Assembly (NCBI GenBank): GCA_036583965.1
Contig: JAZBQD010000014.1
Coordinates: forward strand, 69,611,835 to 69,675,834
Direction: 5' to 3'
Origin: Prunella strophiata
Taxonomy: Eukaryota; Chordata; Aves; Passeriformes; Prunellidae
Length of the DNA: 64,000 bases
In this document: positions 11,239-21,851 of the stretch, in pieces
Layout: every line of letters starts with the position of its first letter
Position numbering within the stretch: position 1 is the stretch's first letter
The notes under the pieces: generated by a model
Databases searched by the model: none
Told to the model about the DNA's origin: nothing
What the model saw: the letters and a program-made list of their open reading frames with translations, nothing else
Program-made: the position numbers and the translations under genes

Positions 11239-11728
11239 GTGCCTTTGATTTTAGCCCACAGAAAAAATTACCAACTTTATATGAGGATTTACAAGCCACA
11301 AGAGTTTGAGTACAGTGACAGTTAATTTGTCACAGGGTGAAAAAGTAGAAGCTTAAAGTTTTAGAACAGGGGTTCAAGAGGCAAGATGGAGGAATTTAAG
11401 TGTGTCCTGTCCTTCTTCTTCTTCTTATCCTCCATCTTCTGCTGTGATAGTGACACTTTCTAATTAGTTTAGAACAAAGAGAAACTATCTAACATAAGTG
11501 ATAGGTATTAAAAAATTATTGTAAATAAAGTACACATAATTCTTAGCATAAAAAGTTAACACCACCCTAAGAGCTAAGATTGTGCCTCAAATCAATCTAC
11601 TAAACAAACCTCCACAAGTCAAAAAAAGAATGTAATAGATAAGAGAAAATAACCTTAAAAAGCTGAACCAACGAATCTCAACTTCTTCTTCAGTCACGGT
11701 GCTGGAGAAAAAAAAGAGTTTCTAATAT
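11239..11728 (+). mobile_element. ERVL-like passerine LTR, sense orientation
   Basis: Begins near TGTGCCTTTGATTTTAGCCC and runs through landmarks I recognise from passerine ERVL LTRs: AGGCAAGATGGAGGAATT, a CTTCTTCTTCTTC run, AACATAAGTGATAGGTATT, then the probable TATA region (ATAAAAAGTTAACACC, about 11549) and a terminal TCAGTCACGGTGCTGGAG. The 3' limit is uncertain because the expected CA end is not clear. No internal retroviral genes flank it, so it is a solo LTR or a fragment. The subfamily name is left open. Confidence 0.65.
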
Positions 11729-12887
11729 CTCAAGGGCCATCCAGTCATCAAAACCCAAGATACTTCCAGCTCCTTCATCCCTCTGCTTCTCTCCTCTGCC
11801 ACTCAGGGGTGCCCAGGGCACCGTGTCAGCTTCCCCTGGGATGCCTGGAAACTTCCAGGAATAGGGGCTGGAAGCTAATGAACCCTCAGCAGTGAGCAAA
11901 CAAATCACATCCTTAGCCCTGTGCCCTGCTGCAGACAGGAGCCTGGTGGCTGATGTCTGACAGGGGACACGATGGTTTTTGATCCTCTGCCTGCAAGGAT
12001 CAAAAGGAATGGTGCCTGGTATGGCACCATCCAGCTCTGAGCAGTGGGGAGTCCAGGCTAGGAGCTCCAGGGAGCATCCCACATTCCCAAATCCTTTTAA
12101 TCCCCCTGGGCATGAGATTGCTGCCTGCATGGCAGCCTGCCCTCCTGCTCTGCCAGCAGCAAGGAGGATGAAAGGACAGGAGAGTGGGAAGAGAGATGGA
12201 TAAAATCCATCAGGTGATGCAGGAATTTTGGATTCTTGGCTGGCCAAATTGCTCAAGCTGCTGAATGCAGAGGGAAGATCAGCCCTGGGTAAATCCCTGC
12301 TGGCCAAGAGCCTGAATGATACCAAATATTACTGGCCTGAATCACCACTCATTTCTTTCCCTGACACCTCTGTGGCAATGAAGCCAGACCTGTGACACGA
12401 GAGGTTATGGCCAGCAGAGGTGCAGGAACTCCTTCCCATGTTATCCACAGGTCACTGGTCAGGGGTTAATGCAGGTTCAGTTCACATTTCTGTCCCAGAA
12501 GAATGAACACAGGGGCACAGAAACACTCACAGAGGGATTTAGGATATCACATCAGCCCCTTCCCAGTCCCTGCTGCTCTGGGTTCCCAGAGGCATCAACA
12601 GGCATGGGATGAAAATTAAACCAGCACCACTCTGTTATTTCCATTAGCAGGTGGATGTCCAGTTGGCCTGGAGCATGAAGAGAATGACACCAGAGGTGTC
12701 TGCAGAAGATGGCAAAGGTGGAACCTTTGTCTGGCTGGAAGGGGTCAAAACAATTGGTCACCAAGCCTGGGTGGACCAACCTTCAGGGCACAGACCTTCT
12801 GAGTCCCTGCAGAAGTGTTCAAGCCACCAGCCCAGGTGGAGGAGATCTCCCCCTTCTCTGTAGCCAAATCCAGCTTTTCACCACAAC
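11729..12887. other. Unique stretch
   Basis: Contains antisense open frame 11690-12325 (211 codons), the second longest in the window. It overlaps the LTR end, has no recognisable domain and no compositional sign of coding, so I do not call it a gene. No repeats recognised. Confidence 0.4.
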
Positions 12888-13040
12888 CACACAGAATCAC
12901 AGAATATTCTGAGCTGGAAGGGACCCAACAAGGATCATCCAGTCCATCTCCTAGATGAATCTATATGGGGACCAAACCTTCAATCTTGTCATTATCAGCA
13001 CCATCCTCCAACTAGCTGAGCTGATCTCAGGGTCTTCTTC
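12888..13040 (-). mobile_element. tRNA-Ile-derived SINE with CR1-X tail (TguSINE1-like)
   Basis: On the minus strand the right half reads as a decayed tRNA-Ile(AAU): AGATCAGCTCAGCTAGTTGG (A-box region), GGTGCTGATAATGACAAG (anticodon-loop region, where the parent has CTAATAAC) and GGTTTGGTCCCCATA (B box). It then passes into GATGATCCTTGTTGGGTCCC and an AGAATATTCTGTGATTCTG end, which is the CR1-X 3' tail. A tRNA-Ile head fused to a CR1-X tail is the published structure of the zebra finch TguSINE1. The Pol III boxes are mutated and the copy is probably dead. Confidence 0.85.
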
Positions 13041-13927
13041 AGCTGTGACTCAGCTTGAAATCATCTAAAGATTCATCTTCTCAGAAGAAAATAGTAAGGA
13101 CTAACTCTGAGAAGTTCAGATCACAGACAGCAGCAGATTGGTGGCAGTTTGGATGGTGAATTTTTTTGATGGTGCAGAACATCAACTCTACAGTGGCCAA
13201 AACCAAAAGTTTGGTTCATCATTGAAAGCTCCTCAAAACTGAAAGATTGGAAGTTTTGGGGCTCTGCTTTGAATCCATCATAATCAATATCAAGTCTGAC
13301 AGAGATAATTTTTGTTTCAAACACAACTTTGTTCAAACAGAAGGCCCTAAAAGCTGTATAAAATACTAGTTTTTACTTTTCTACACTTTCCAACACTCCA
13401 CTTTTTTGGTTTTTTTTTTTTCCTTTCCTTTCTGAGATCTGACAACCCCTTTCACAAAAAATGATCCTAGCATAGAAAAATGAAGGTTGTGACTGGTTTT
13501 ACTCCACTGAGCTTTAGTTAGCCACAATGTTGAGCTGGAAATTGTCATCTCAGGCTTCCCATCCAGTCAACAGGAAAAAGACAGATCCCTTGCCAGGACA
13601 AATGAGATCTGAATTACCTTCTGGAGATTGCAACCACAGAGAAATTGGTGTATTGACTTAACTGGTTATTTTTAAGTCATTTCTAGCAGCTGGACAATAG
13701 GAAATAATTTCACCTTCATGGGATCCAGCTGTACAGCCTCTTGTTCCTTCTAAAGCAGGAATCTGACTGTTGGCAGCTTTTTGGAAGGGGTCATTTTGGG
13801 ACAGGTCATCTCTGCTGCTTCCCCAGCATCCCAGGATCTCTCATTAGAGAAGGGTCAGCCCTGTGCTGGCCACCTTTGAAAATCCTGCCACAACATTTTA
13901 CCCAGCATGTTAACAACAACCTTATAT
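13041..13927. other. Unique stretch with a T-rich patch
   Basis: T-rich low-complexity run at about 13401-13431. No gene, RNA or repeat family recognised. Confidence 0.4.
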
Positions 13928-13943
13928 TTAAAAGAAAAAAAAA

Positions 13944-13978
<35 letters not shown>

Positions 13979-13998
13979 AAAACAAAACAAAAAAAAAT
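13928..13998. repeat. Poly(A)-rich tract (about 70 bp)
   Basis: A-run interrupted by single C and G residues, ending in (CAAAA)n. Adjacent frames encoding poly-Lys or poly-Phe are artefacts. Confidence 0.95.
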
Positions 13999-14429
13999 CC
14001 ACTGGAATGCCCACTCAGCAGCCTTGTGGCAAGGAGTGCACTGAGAGCACACCCAGGCAGCAAGGATATAGGTGTTCTCCTCACCATTCAAAGATCTCAT
14101 CTCTCCAAAATTAACCCTTGAAGGATGGGGCTAAAAATCACCTACAAGCAAACTAAATTCTCCCTCCTCCTCAGGATTTTTCACAGTTGTTCCTCTTCAG
14201 GATTATTCCTGTTATTCCTCTTCAGGATTATTACATGTTTTGCCTTTGCCTGCAGTCCTGCTCATCTCATGCCTGGCGTCAACCACCAGATTTTATTAAG
14301 AATTTATTTTCACTTGCATGAAGAATGCACCCAAGATGCTCCACACAAAGCCAACTTCACCTGCACGTCTGTGAAAAGCTGCCCCTATAGAAATGTGATC
14401 CCAAGAGTTGCCTTTATCCAGTTGCTAAT
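13999..14429. other. Unique stretch with a 25 bp tandem duplication
   Basis: A 25 bp unit (GTTRTTCCTCTTCAGGATTA plus 5 bp) is repeated head to tail at 14186-14235, with a third degenerate CTCCTCAGGATTTTT echo just upstream at about 14166. Otherwise nothing recognised. Confidence 0.6.
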
Positions 14430-14570
14430 GGATGTTTAGCGGGTGAGAATCCGTATCTGCCGAATTTTGAACATAATAAGCTTTCTGTGAGCTTTTCATA
14501 TAAGAGATATCGACTGGAAGTAATTCAGAGAAGTTATTCAGCAATTGCTTGGCACAACAAAAGAGCTTGA
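14430..14570. promoter_or_regulatory. Candidate conserved non-coding element
   Basis: Repeat-free, AT-balanced sequence with preserved CpGs (GCGGGTGAGAATCCGTATC, TCTGCCGAATTTTG, GATATCGACTGG). Retained CpGs in otherwise AT-leaning unique DNA is the texture of vertebrate conserved elements. No alignment was possible, so this is a guess. Confidence 0.25.
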
Positions 14571-15699
14571 AGCAGATTTACTGCCAGTTGACAGCCTGCA
14601 TGCCACACTGGTGCAGCTGCCCACTCCTCCAGGAAAATTCCTGACGTGCTGTCGGATCTGAGCTGGCCTACCCCACCAAGATACCTTCAGAGAGGAAACA
14701 ACTGGATTTTAAACAGCAAAAACCCAGCCCAGTTGAACCAGCAAACCCAGCTATCACCTCTGGAGCCAACAACCTGACTGATTTATTAATGCATGTGTAG
14801 GATCTGCAGGCTGTGGGTGTTGGAAGGAGAAATTCACAGTGAAGATGGTCTCGAAATCCATGCAGGGAAGCCAGCAACACTCATACAGGGACAGACACAC
14901 TGCAAGATAATTTATTTCTTTCTCCATCATCTGTCATTTGGATACACACATATTATCCTCCAGGCTTGCTCCCTACGTCAAGCAGCACTCTGGCTGCCTC
15001 AGTGCAAGATTTGGCTACTTTTACACCCTGCCAGGGGTATCTTATTCCAGTATCTCATTCCCTGGCAGCTCTGAAGTGTCACAGTGTACTGGCTGCAGCC
15101 GTTTCGAGCAGGTGCAGCCTCACTGTGGCTTTACAAGGATGCATTTTTTGCCTCTTTGCTCCGTGACTCGGTGCTTCACATCTGAAGTGTTTGTGGGCTT
15201 CCTGCCAGGGCATTGCTTTCAGGCTGGATCCCGGGTGAACCTCCCTTGTTTTCCTGCCTCCTGCCAGCAAGTGCCATTTTTCCTTTTGAAAGTCTTCACT
15301 GCAGCAGGTGGGAGAGGGCGTAGACTCAGCAAAGTATGCACAGGAAAAAACAGAGAGGGGGGGAAAAAGGGTAACAGAGGCCAGTTCCAGTCTCAGCACC
15401 TACTTTTTGTGTGAGTGGGAGATGAAAGGAAATAAACCAAACAGAGTGGTTTGATTATCACAGGGGCAGAGGGGAAGGATGGGGAAGATGAGAGAGGGGA
15501 GATCTCCCCTCCTTCATTTCCTGCAGGGCATCTCTTCCCCAGCCCCTCATCTCAGCTGGGAAACCCACCTGGTTTCGAGCAGGAGAAAAAAATTCTGTAA
15601 GTATGGTGTGGCAGAGCAAAGGACCTACAGAAGGCCAAGGAAGGGAGGAAAGGTAAAAAACAGCATCAAAGAGAGGAGGGAAGAATAAAAGCATTTCTT
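14571..15699. other. Unique stretch
   Basis: Includes the 158-codon frame 14938-15414, with other frames overlapping it on both strands and no domain recognised. Not called as a gene. G/A-rich around 15470-15500 and 15640-15690. Confidence 0.4.
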
Positions 15700-15830
15700 T
15701 GCTGATCCACAGCTGAGCTGGGCAAAGTTAGACACGATAAATAACGCTGACATTACAAAGCTCTGGTTAATTCATTTTTCTACTTGTCACCCTTTTGGAT
15801 AATTGGCCTCTACAACAAATGGTGGGGAAG
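15700..15830. promoter_or_regulatory. Candidate conserved non-coding element
   Basis: Dense in homeobox and GATA-like words: ACACGATAAATAACGC, GGTTAATTCA and TTTTGGATAATTGG. There is no repeat similarity. A T-rich run follows at 15840-15875. Functional role is inferred from motif density only. Confidence 0.3.
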
Positions 15831-16159
15831 GAGGTTGGCTTTTTTTTGTCTCTTTCTTTTTATTTTTTCTCTTCCTGAGAGGTACAGCTAGGATTAGGCA
15901 GTGTGCTACAGCACTGATAAAATAAAGAGAATGATCCAAAACACTCCAACTTTAATCCAGAGGGGTCACCAGTGAATAGCAACAGTGCTGGGGGATGAAG
16001 TGAGACCTGGTTGTCTCTATGGCAACTAAACCATCACAGAGCAAGGATTGACCTGGAGCCTTCCAGAGAGTTTGGCTTTGTCCAAGGCACTGTCTGGTGT
16101 GAACTATTCCCTGTCTGCTCTCCTGATTCCAGGGAGGTTTTTACAGCCACTCAGAGTTT
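15831..16159. other. Unique stretch
   Basis: T-rich run at 15840-15875, then nothing recognised before the CR1. Confidence 0.35.
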
Positions 16160-16312
16160 ATTTGGAATTCAGGGAATCGCTGAACCATTTGGGTTGGAAG
16201 GGACATTTAAAGGTCATCTTGTCCCCCTCCAATCAGCAGGGATATCTTCAACTACAGCAGGTTGCTCAGAGTTCCATCCAACCTGACTCAAATATTTCCA
16301 GGCTTCTGGTTT
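16160..16312 (-). mobile_element. CR1 LINE 3' fragment, antisense (proximal part of a split copy)
   Basis: Reads GAACCATTTGGGTTGGAAGG, then AAGGTCATCTTGTCCCCCTC, AGCAGGTTGCTCAGAGTTCC and ATCCAACCTGACTC. The text stops at about 16312. The next consensus segments reappear at 16735, so the two parts may be one CR1 interrupted by about 420 bp. Confidence 0.85.
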
Positions 16313-16734
16313 CAAGTGATTCATTTGCAATCTCAATGTTGGCTTCTCCATGTAAAAGGAAATTCTGAGTTCTTGGGTGGGTGAGGCCTGAAAATACAAC
16401 CTCACCTACTTCAAACTGAGGAGGGCCAGTCTTGAATCACCCACCCATTTTATGGACACCACCAAACAGAAAACACTGCCTCGAGGGGTTCCAGAATACA
16501 AGGAGAAACTAAGATAAAGAAAGGAGGTTGGAAATCAGCCACAACACAGAGAAACTATAAGACAATCAAAAATGTTTAAATTCGTGACAATTTTGTAATC
16601 TGACGGTTCCCAATGCCTGACTCAGGATTTCAGAACCTGAGGGTTTGCAGAGCAGATGGCCCCAGATGGCCACTGGCTTTCAGTGCTGCTTTATCACTCC
16701 ATGAAAGTTTCATGGAGACAACCATGGCTTGAAC
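16313..16734. other. Non-CR1 sequence between two CR1 parts
   Basis: About 420 bp not resembling CR1. It may be an old insertion into the CR1, or the two parts may be independent copies. No ends, TSD or family recognised. Confidence 0.35.
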
Positions 16735-16908
16735 ATCTTCCTTCCTATCAACCAGAATATTGTCTCTTAACATCCAATCTAGTCCTGCCCTCTGTCACTC
16801 TGAAGCTGTTCCCTCTTGTCCTGCCTCTCCAGGCCCTTGTCCAAAGTCCCTCTCCAGCTCTCTTGGAGCCACAGGAGATCAGTCTTTGCTGCTGGGCTGC
16901 ATTCACAA
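16735..16908 (-). mobile_element. CR1 LINE fragment, antisense (distal part)
   Basis: Landmarks: TCTCTTAACATCCAATCTAG, a TGTTCCCTCTTGTCCTGCC segment, then AGGCCCTTGTCCAAAGTCCC and TCTCCAGCTCTCTTGGAGCC. Same strand as the part at 16160 and in the order expected for a single element. Confidence 0.82.
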
Positions 16909-18059
16909 GCCTTGAGGAACACAGGTAAATAAGGGAGAGAGGAAATACCCAGCACCAGGGCTGGGGAAATGCAAGGAATGGAGATTCCCCAAATCATGTC
17001 ACTTTTTCCCATGGAAGAGCACCCCAAAGCTCACTCCTGGACAGAGCAGTGCAGGGAAGGGGCACAGGACACACCAACACGAGTTGTGGTGCTGCACAAA
17101 GCTTTAACAACGAGGAGGGAGAGCAATTTCCTGACACGTGAGGCTCTCAGTGCACAGCCTGTGGAAATAAATCCATTTCCCCCTTGCTTCTCACATCCTT
17201 CTATCTTGCCTCAATAAGCCAGAGACATTTAAGAAACTTTAGGAACCTTTCAAGAAGTTTGTAAAGCAATTTATTGGGACAAAGATTCTTGTCCTCTATG
17301 AAACTGGATGACTGAGTCACTCTGGGCTTAAATGTGCAGAGCACAGAAGGAGCCATAAAAACCTTGAAAAGAATCCTGAACAGCTCCACTATGCATAAAA
17401 AAAAAAAAAAAAAAAAAAAAAATAAAAAATCACATTTTTATATCTAGCATTTAAATGCTTCTAGGATTAGAAATAAATATGGCACTTCCTAATGCAGACC
17501 CAGTCCCCTGGATCAGAGAACTTCCACTTCTCCATCGTGCATATAAAGACATTTTTAGGCCCAAGAAATTTTGGAAACTTGCCTGTCCTGAGCTATGGGA
17601 AGGATTAGGCAAGGAATTGAAACTGCAGACTTTGGGGCAGAGATAGGAAGTACAAACCTTGGCAGATTAATTTCATTTTTCCATGTCCTTGGTCGCTGAG
17701 GATGCACAAGAGTTTGGGGGTTCAGAGTGAATTGAGAGACATGGATGAGGAGGAGGGGTCATTGGGGTGGTGAGGGGCCATGAAGGGTGGTACAATTAAA
17801 TACCACACGCTCCATGAGCTCTGGCTTGGGGTCACCATCAACAGGGAAGGCTTTGGGATGAAGAAGACGACAACTCCGTGCCCGTCACCACCTCCCGCGC
17901 TACTCCAACCCTTCCTTTCCTCACTGCCTGCCAGCTCTCCCTCCCCCCTCAATCCCAAACACCCAACACCAGGCATCCATCCCCCACCCCTCTGCCTTCT
18001 GCCCCCACCCCTGAAGGATGGATGAGCTTGCCAGAGCAATCTGGCCCTGGCTGGAGAAG
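16909..18059. other. Unique stretch with poly(A) tract
   Basis: A-run of about 31 bp at 17397-17429 (simple repeat). The plus strand is C-rich from about 17880 to 18020. No gene or repeat family recognised. Confidence 0.4.
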
Positions 18060-18150
18060 CTGCAGAGAGCCGGCAGCCGGAGCGAGCGCGGCAATCGATT
18101 GGACACGGGACATTTACGGATCCGCGAGCGCGGCGGGGCAGCTTTGTCAG
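18060..18150. promoter_or_regulatory. CpG mini-cluster with CAATCGATTG palindrome
   Basis: Around ten CpGs fall between 18070 and 18137, against sparse CpG on either side. GCGAGCGCGG occurs twice (about 18082 and 18126). The palindrome CAATCGATTG at 18092-18101 carries ATTGG on both strands and resembles CCAAT or ONECUT-type sites. It could be a small unmethylated regulatory patch or part of a conserved element. No downstream exon is seen. Confidence 0.35.
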
Positions 18151-18659
18151 GCTGAGCACACGTGAGGATTAGGGCTTTAACAAAGCTCCCTTAACCCACC
18201 AGCCTGCCCCTAGGTGGATGAGGGGACAGGGCTGGGCTGGGCAGGGACAGGGATAAAGGAGTGGCAGCGTGAAGTCGCGTTCCCTACAAAGGAGCGGAGG
18301 AATAAGAGGTCCTGGAGACACAAAACTGCCACCTGGGACTGCCCAGCCACGGCTGCTGCTCATCAGGGCTCTGGGCCAAATTTCCTACCAGCATAAATCT
18401 GTTTGATGCCAAGAGAGTAACCCAGAGATGAATTGGACCCGATGGGGAGGGTTTGTGCCTTTGGTTCAGGCAGGAGAGCAGAGCTGTGCCAGCTGGGGTG
18501 TCAGACTGCTTGACTCAAAGGGGCTTAGGCACCTAAATCTACTAGGTGCTCCAAAAAAAAAGTGGTTTATTTTAAGATCAAATCATTCCTTTTCCCCCCA
18601 CCCCCCTTTATTTCTTTTCCTGAAGGCAGCTTTGAGGGCCTCTGTTTACTATTGTTCTT
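18151..18659. other. Unique stretch
   Basis: No gene or repeat recognised. Short A-run at 18551 and C-run at 18594-18606. Confidence 0.35.
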
Positions 18660-18785
18660 AATCAAAAAATAACAGTAACAACTCGCGAGTACAAAGGGCC
18701 TTTAATGTTTCTGCAGAGGCTTTTATCTCCACGCATTTTACTAAGTGCTATATCAAAATCACCCCGCCCACCCCCGAAATTCAGT
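18660..18785. promoter_or_regulatory. Candidate conserved non-coding element
   Basis: Repeat-free DNA with AACTCGCGAGTACAAAGGGC and a TTTATCTCCACGCATTTTAC segment. ACTCGCGAGT at 18681-18690 is a perfect 10 bp palindrome. Assignment rests on texture only. Confidence 0.25.
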
Positions 18786-18985
18786 CATCTGTGGAGTGCA
18801 GAGCAGCAGCTGGGTAACTGTGTGCAGGAAAGCTGAGCAGCAGCCCAGGACATCCAGGGCAGGGGAGCAGGGTGTGAGGCTGGAGCTGACAGCCCCCCTC
18901 CAAATCAAATGGTACCTCAGAGCAGATGGGCTGAGCAAAGGGTTCAGCAGCCAGAAGCAGGTCCAAGCAGTTATAGATTAAGTAT

Positions 18986-19190
18986 TACAAAAGAATTTCT
19001 CTGCTGGGAGAGTGGGGAGGCCCTGGCACAGGGTGCCCAGAGAAGCTGTGGTTGCTCCTGAATCCTGGAAGTGTTCAAGGCCAAGCTGGACAGGGCTTGG
19101 AGCAATCTGGGATAGTTGAAGGTGTCCCTGTCCATGGCACTGGATGATCTTGAAGGTCCCTTCCAACCCAAACCATCCTGTGATTCTCTG
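18986..19190 (+). mobile_element. CR1 LINE 3' end, sense
   Basis: Classic CR1 3' text: AGAATTTCTCTGCTGGGAGA, GGTGCCCAGAGAAGCTGTGG, AGTGTTCAAGGCCAAGCTGG, GATCTTGAAGGTCCCTTCCA, then CATCCTGTGATTCTCTG. The copy is fairly well preserved and 5' truncated. Confidence 0.93.
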
Positions 19191-19329
19191 CTTCTAATCA
19201 GCATCTTGAAAAGATGCAGATTCCCACCCAAACCAGCTCCTTCAAAGCATCCCCAGAGTGACCACTTGCCTAAACATTAGCAGTCTTTATCTCCTGAGAA
19301 CACCCTGCAGGGAAAGGAAGTCTCACCAA
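19191..19329. other. Unique spacer between two sense CR1s
   Basis: No feature recognised in this 140 bp. Confidence 0.35.
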
Positions 19330-19458
19330 GCCTGTCAGATTTCAAGGAGCATTTGGATAATGCTGGTTTAGTTTCAGGTAGATCTCTGAGGAAGGAGGAA
19401 ATTGGACTTGATCTTTATGGTCCTGTCCTACTTGAGATATTCTGAGATTCTATGAAGT
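19330..19458 (+). mobile_element. CR1-type LINE 3' fragment, sense, diverged
   Basis: Recognisable parts are AAGGAGCATTTGGATAATGC, GGACTTGATCTTTATGGTCC and the tail GATATTCTGAGATTCTATGA. It is more diverged than its neighbour at 18986, and the core lacks the usual CTTCCAACC word. Confidence 0.7.
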
Positions 19459-20109
19459 GTTAATGCTGGAGGCTGTGGTCTAACAAGCCTCAAGGAATCA
19501 GGGATTTATGTAGTTTATCCCAGAGAACAAGTTATGGGACAAGTAATGAGACTGTTGAAGAGAGGTTTTCTGAAATAATCTAAATTTATGGAAGAGAATG
19601 AACATCTCCCAAGCAAGCCAGGGAAGAGGGCACCATGGGCTGCTAATGGACATTGCAATGTTGGCATAGAGGGAGGGCACAGGGAGGTTTAGCAACAGAA
19701 ACCCTGAAAGAGGACAAGGCCAGGGAAGTTTTAGGGGCATGGGTGGATAGGAAGGGCTGTGCCTCTGAAGCCTGGCAGTGAAAGGCACCTGCAAAAAGCT
19801 TGTTCTGAAGGTCAGATCCTGAGCTGGGACTGAGTGATGGTCAAGGTAATGATTTTGACCACGGTGCCTAAAAAAAGTAAGGCATAGAAAACCTGAAAGA
19901 GAAACAAGAGCCTTTGCAGTCTGATATTCACTGCTTTTCATTACAGATTCCAGCCTGGGATGCCTTTAGAGAGACTTCCCACAGCCAGCAAATGAAACAA
20001 GTGGAAAAGAGGCAACCTGCTGAGGTGAGCTGTCTCCTGTCCCTGCTTTGGAGAGAAGCTTTTCCTTCCTAAAAAGGGAGCAGGCATGTGGAGCCCCGTT
20101 AGAAAAGAA
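19459..20109. other. Unique stretch
   Basis: An antisense frame of 147 codons (19498-19941) has no recognisable domain. No repeat recognised. Confidence 0.4.
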
Positions 20110-20310
20110 AAAGGGGCCAATTCCCTCATATTAAGCCTGTTATTAGGCTCAGAATCAAATTAAACCACAGGACTTTTCACTAGCAAAGTGCTATTTTAAG
20201 GCTTATTAGACTATATTAGGATTGGCATAAATTTCCACTGACATAATATAGGCTTTTAATTGGATTTAAGGGCGAGGAGGCTGCATTAAACTAAAATCAG
20301 TCCTCACAGA
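20110..20310. promoter_or_regulatory. AT-rich candidate conserved element
   Basis: Series of TTATTAGG and TAATATAGG-like words (CCTGTTATTAGGCTCAG, GGCTTATTAGACTATATTAG, GGCTTTTAATTGG), suggestive of clustered homeodomain sites in repeat-free DNA. This is inference only. Confidence 0.25.
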
Positions 20311-21439
20311 GGGAAATTGGGTATTCTCCTCACAACTCCTCTCCTTTCCCTTGGCGTGGATCCCAAGCAGCTGAGCAGGCTGGGTAACCCACTGCAATCC
20401 AGATGCAATTGCTTATAGGCTCCTATATCAATTTGATAAGCAAGCTGACTGCCAAAACACAGCACTCACCACTTTTTGTTAGCCAAAGCCTGGCTGCCAT
20501 GGCCAGAGCTCTGCTTCTCTGGCAGCCTGGGCAGAAATGGCATTTTCTTGGCCACAGGCTGCCTGCCAGACTTCACGTGAGCTATTTGCCCGTGCAAGGT
20601 TATAATAACAAAAATCTCAAAGCCAAGACCTTGACTTAACCTCCAAAGAGCTGAGAGCATCAGAGGCACGGGCAGTAATGAAAACATGACCCTGCTGGTC
20701 CCCCCTGTGCTGGGAGAGTGAGTCAGGAGTCACTGCCACGACCTGGCTTGTTTCATGTGTCCCCTGATTAGACACAGGAGGGTCTCAGGAGCTTGGAGGT
20801 CAGGGGCTCTCTGTGACACGTCCCTCCTTCTCCCAAAAAACACTGAGAGCAGCCCTGAGACGTGCACAGACAGGTCTGACATGTGAAACGTGGTGGGTTT
20901 TACACTCAGCAGTCCCCAGGCTGCTCTCCTCTGAAGAAGATGTTGCAGAAATTAGTGGTTTTTATTTTCTGTCTGCTCCTGAGTCAAACACCCCATGTGA
21001 AATATGAAAAGAAATGTGGAAACTTGGGAAGGAGATAATAAAACTCACTTAAATACTGGGTGGAGCACCTCAGGTTTAACAGGGGCAGAGGCTGAGTGAT
21101 CATTCATCCTGCACCTTGAGAGATGTCCTTTATTTCACATCTAAAAGAGCTAAAACTGGCTCTACCAAAAGGCATCAGAGCCCTTCTGAAGCCCCAGAGA
21201 CACAGAGGAAACTTCCACCATGACAATACCACTTTGCATATCAGTACTTGATATTAGGAGCTCATCCACATCCTGGTGACATCCTGTGCAAATTTTGTTA
21301 AACAATACAACCCATCTTTTAAAACACCAACACTCCATGTCTGGCTGTGTCAGGGATGGGGTTCCCATAAAGTAGATCCTGCAAGGGGATGATGCCTCAG
21401 GTTTTAGCTTTTCTATTTTTCACATTCTGTGCTGCTTTA
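20311..21439. other. Unique stretch
   Basis: No gene or repeat recognised. Small open frames overlap on both strands. Confidence 0.4.
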
Positions 21440-21851
21440 GTGTGTGGGTCTGGGGTTCACATCAGGGGATGGTGAGCTCTGTGCACAGAGCAGGGAGACA
21501 AAACAATTCCTGCTCCAGCTGGGCACCAAGGACAAATGATCCAAATCTCAGCCCAGGAGCACAACCAGCGTGGGCTGAGGAGAGAAAAACAAGCAGGGTG
21601 GGAGTGCAGGGGCTAAAGCTGGAATGGGACAATGAACTGCAAGGTGCAAATGGAGCAGAGCTGATCCAAGGCAGAGACCCCGGGAGCGCTCGTGCATTTT
21701 GGGACCATTTTGGTTCATCTTGGGTGCAGCCCTGGCTGGGCTCTGGTGCTGCCCAAGGTGCATCCATGGAGGAGATCCTTTTCAATAAATCTCTGCTTTA
21801 TTCTGTAACTCTTCCCAGCCTCTGTTCTAGCTCAGCCTTCTCAAGGCATCA
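21440..21851 (+). mobile_element. Retroviral LTR (ERVK/ERV1-like), sense orientation
   Basis: The 3' part reads TCCTTTTCAATAAATCTCTG, CTTTATTCTGTAACTCTTCC and AGCCTCTGTTCTAGCTCAGC, the poly(A) signal plus U5 of a passerine LTR. The upstream part contains GGGACAATGAACTGCAAGG and a CpG-bearing GAGACCCCGGGAGCGCTCG block expected of the U3 promoter region. Candidate ends are TG at about 21440 and CA at about 21851, without a clear target duplication. No retroviral genes lie beside it. Confidence 0.6.

Noticed and set aside
11690..12325. 211-codon antisense open frame
   Set aside because: No recognisable domain or splice context; overlaps the end of an LTR; the opposite strand is also open.
12950..13035. 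Possible tRNA-Ile gene on the minus strand
   Set aside because: A and B boxes are mutated and the 3' side runs into a CR1-X tail, so it is a SINE and not a tRNA gene.
13928..13998. Poly(A) as tail of a processed pseudogene
   Set aside because: No gene-like body, target duplication or frame upstream; the same holds for the A/T tracts at 7248, 17397, 58579 and 61297.
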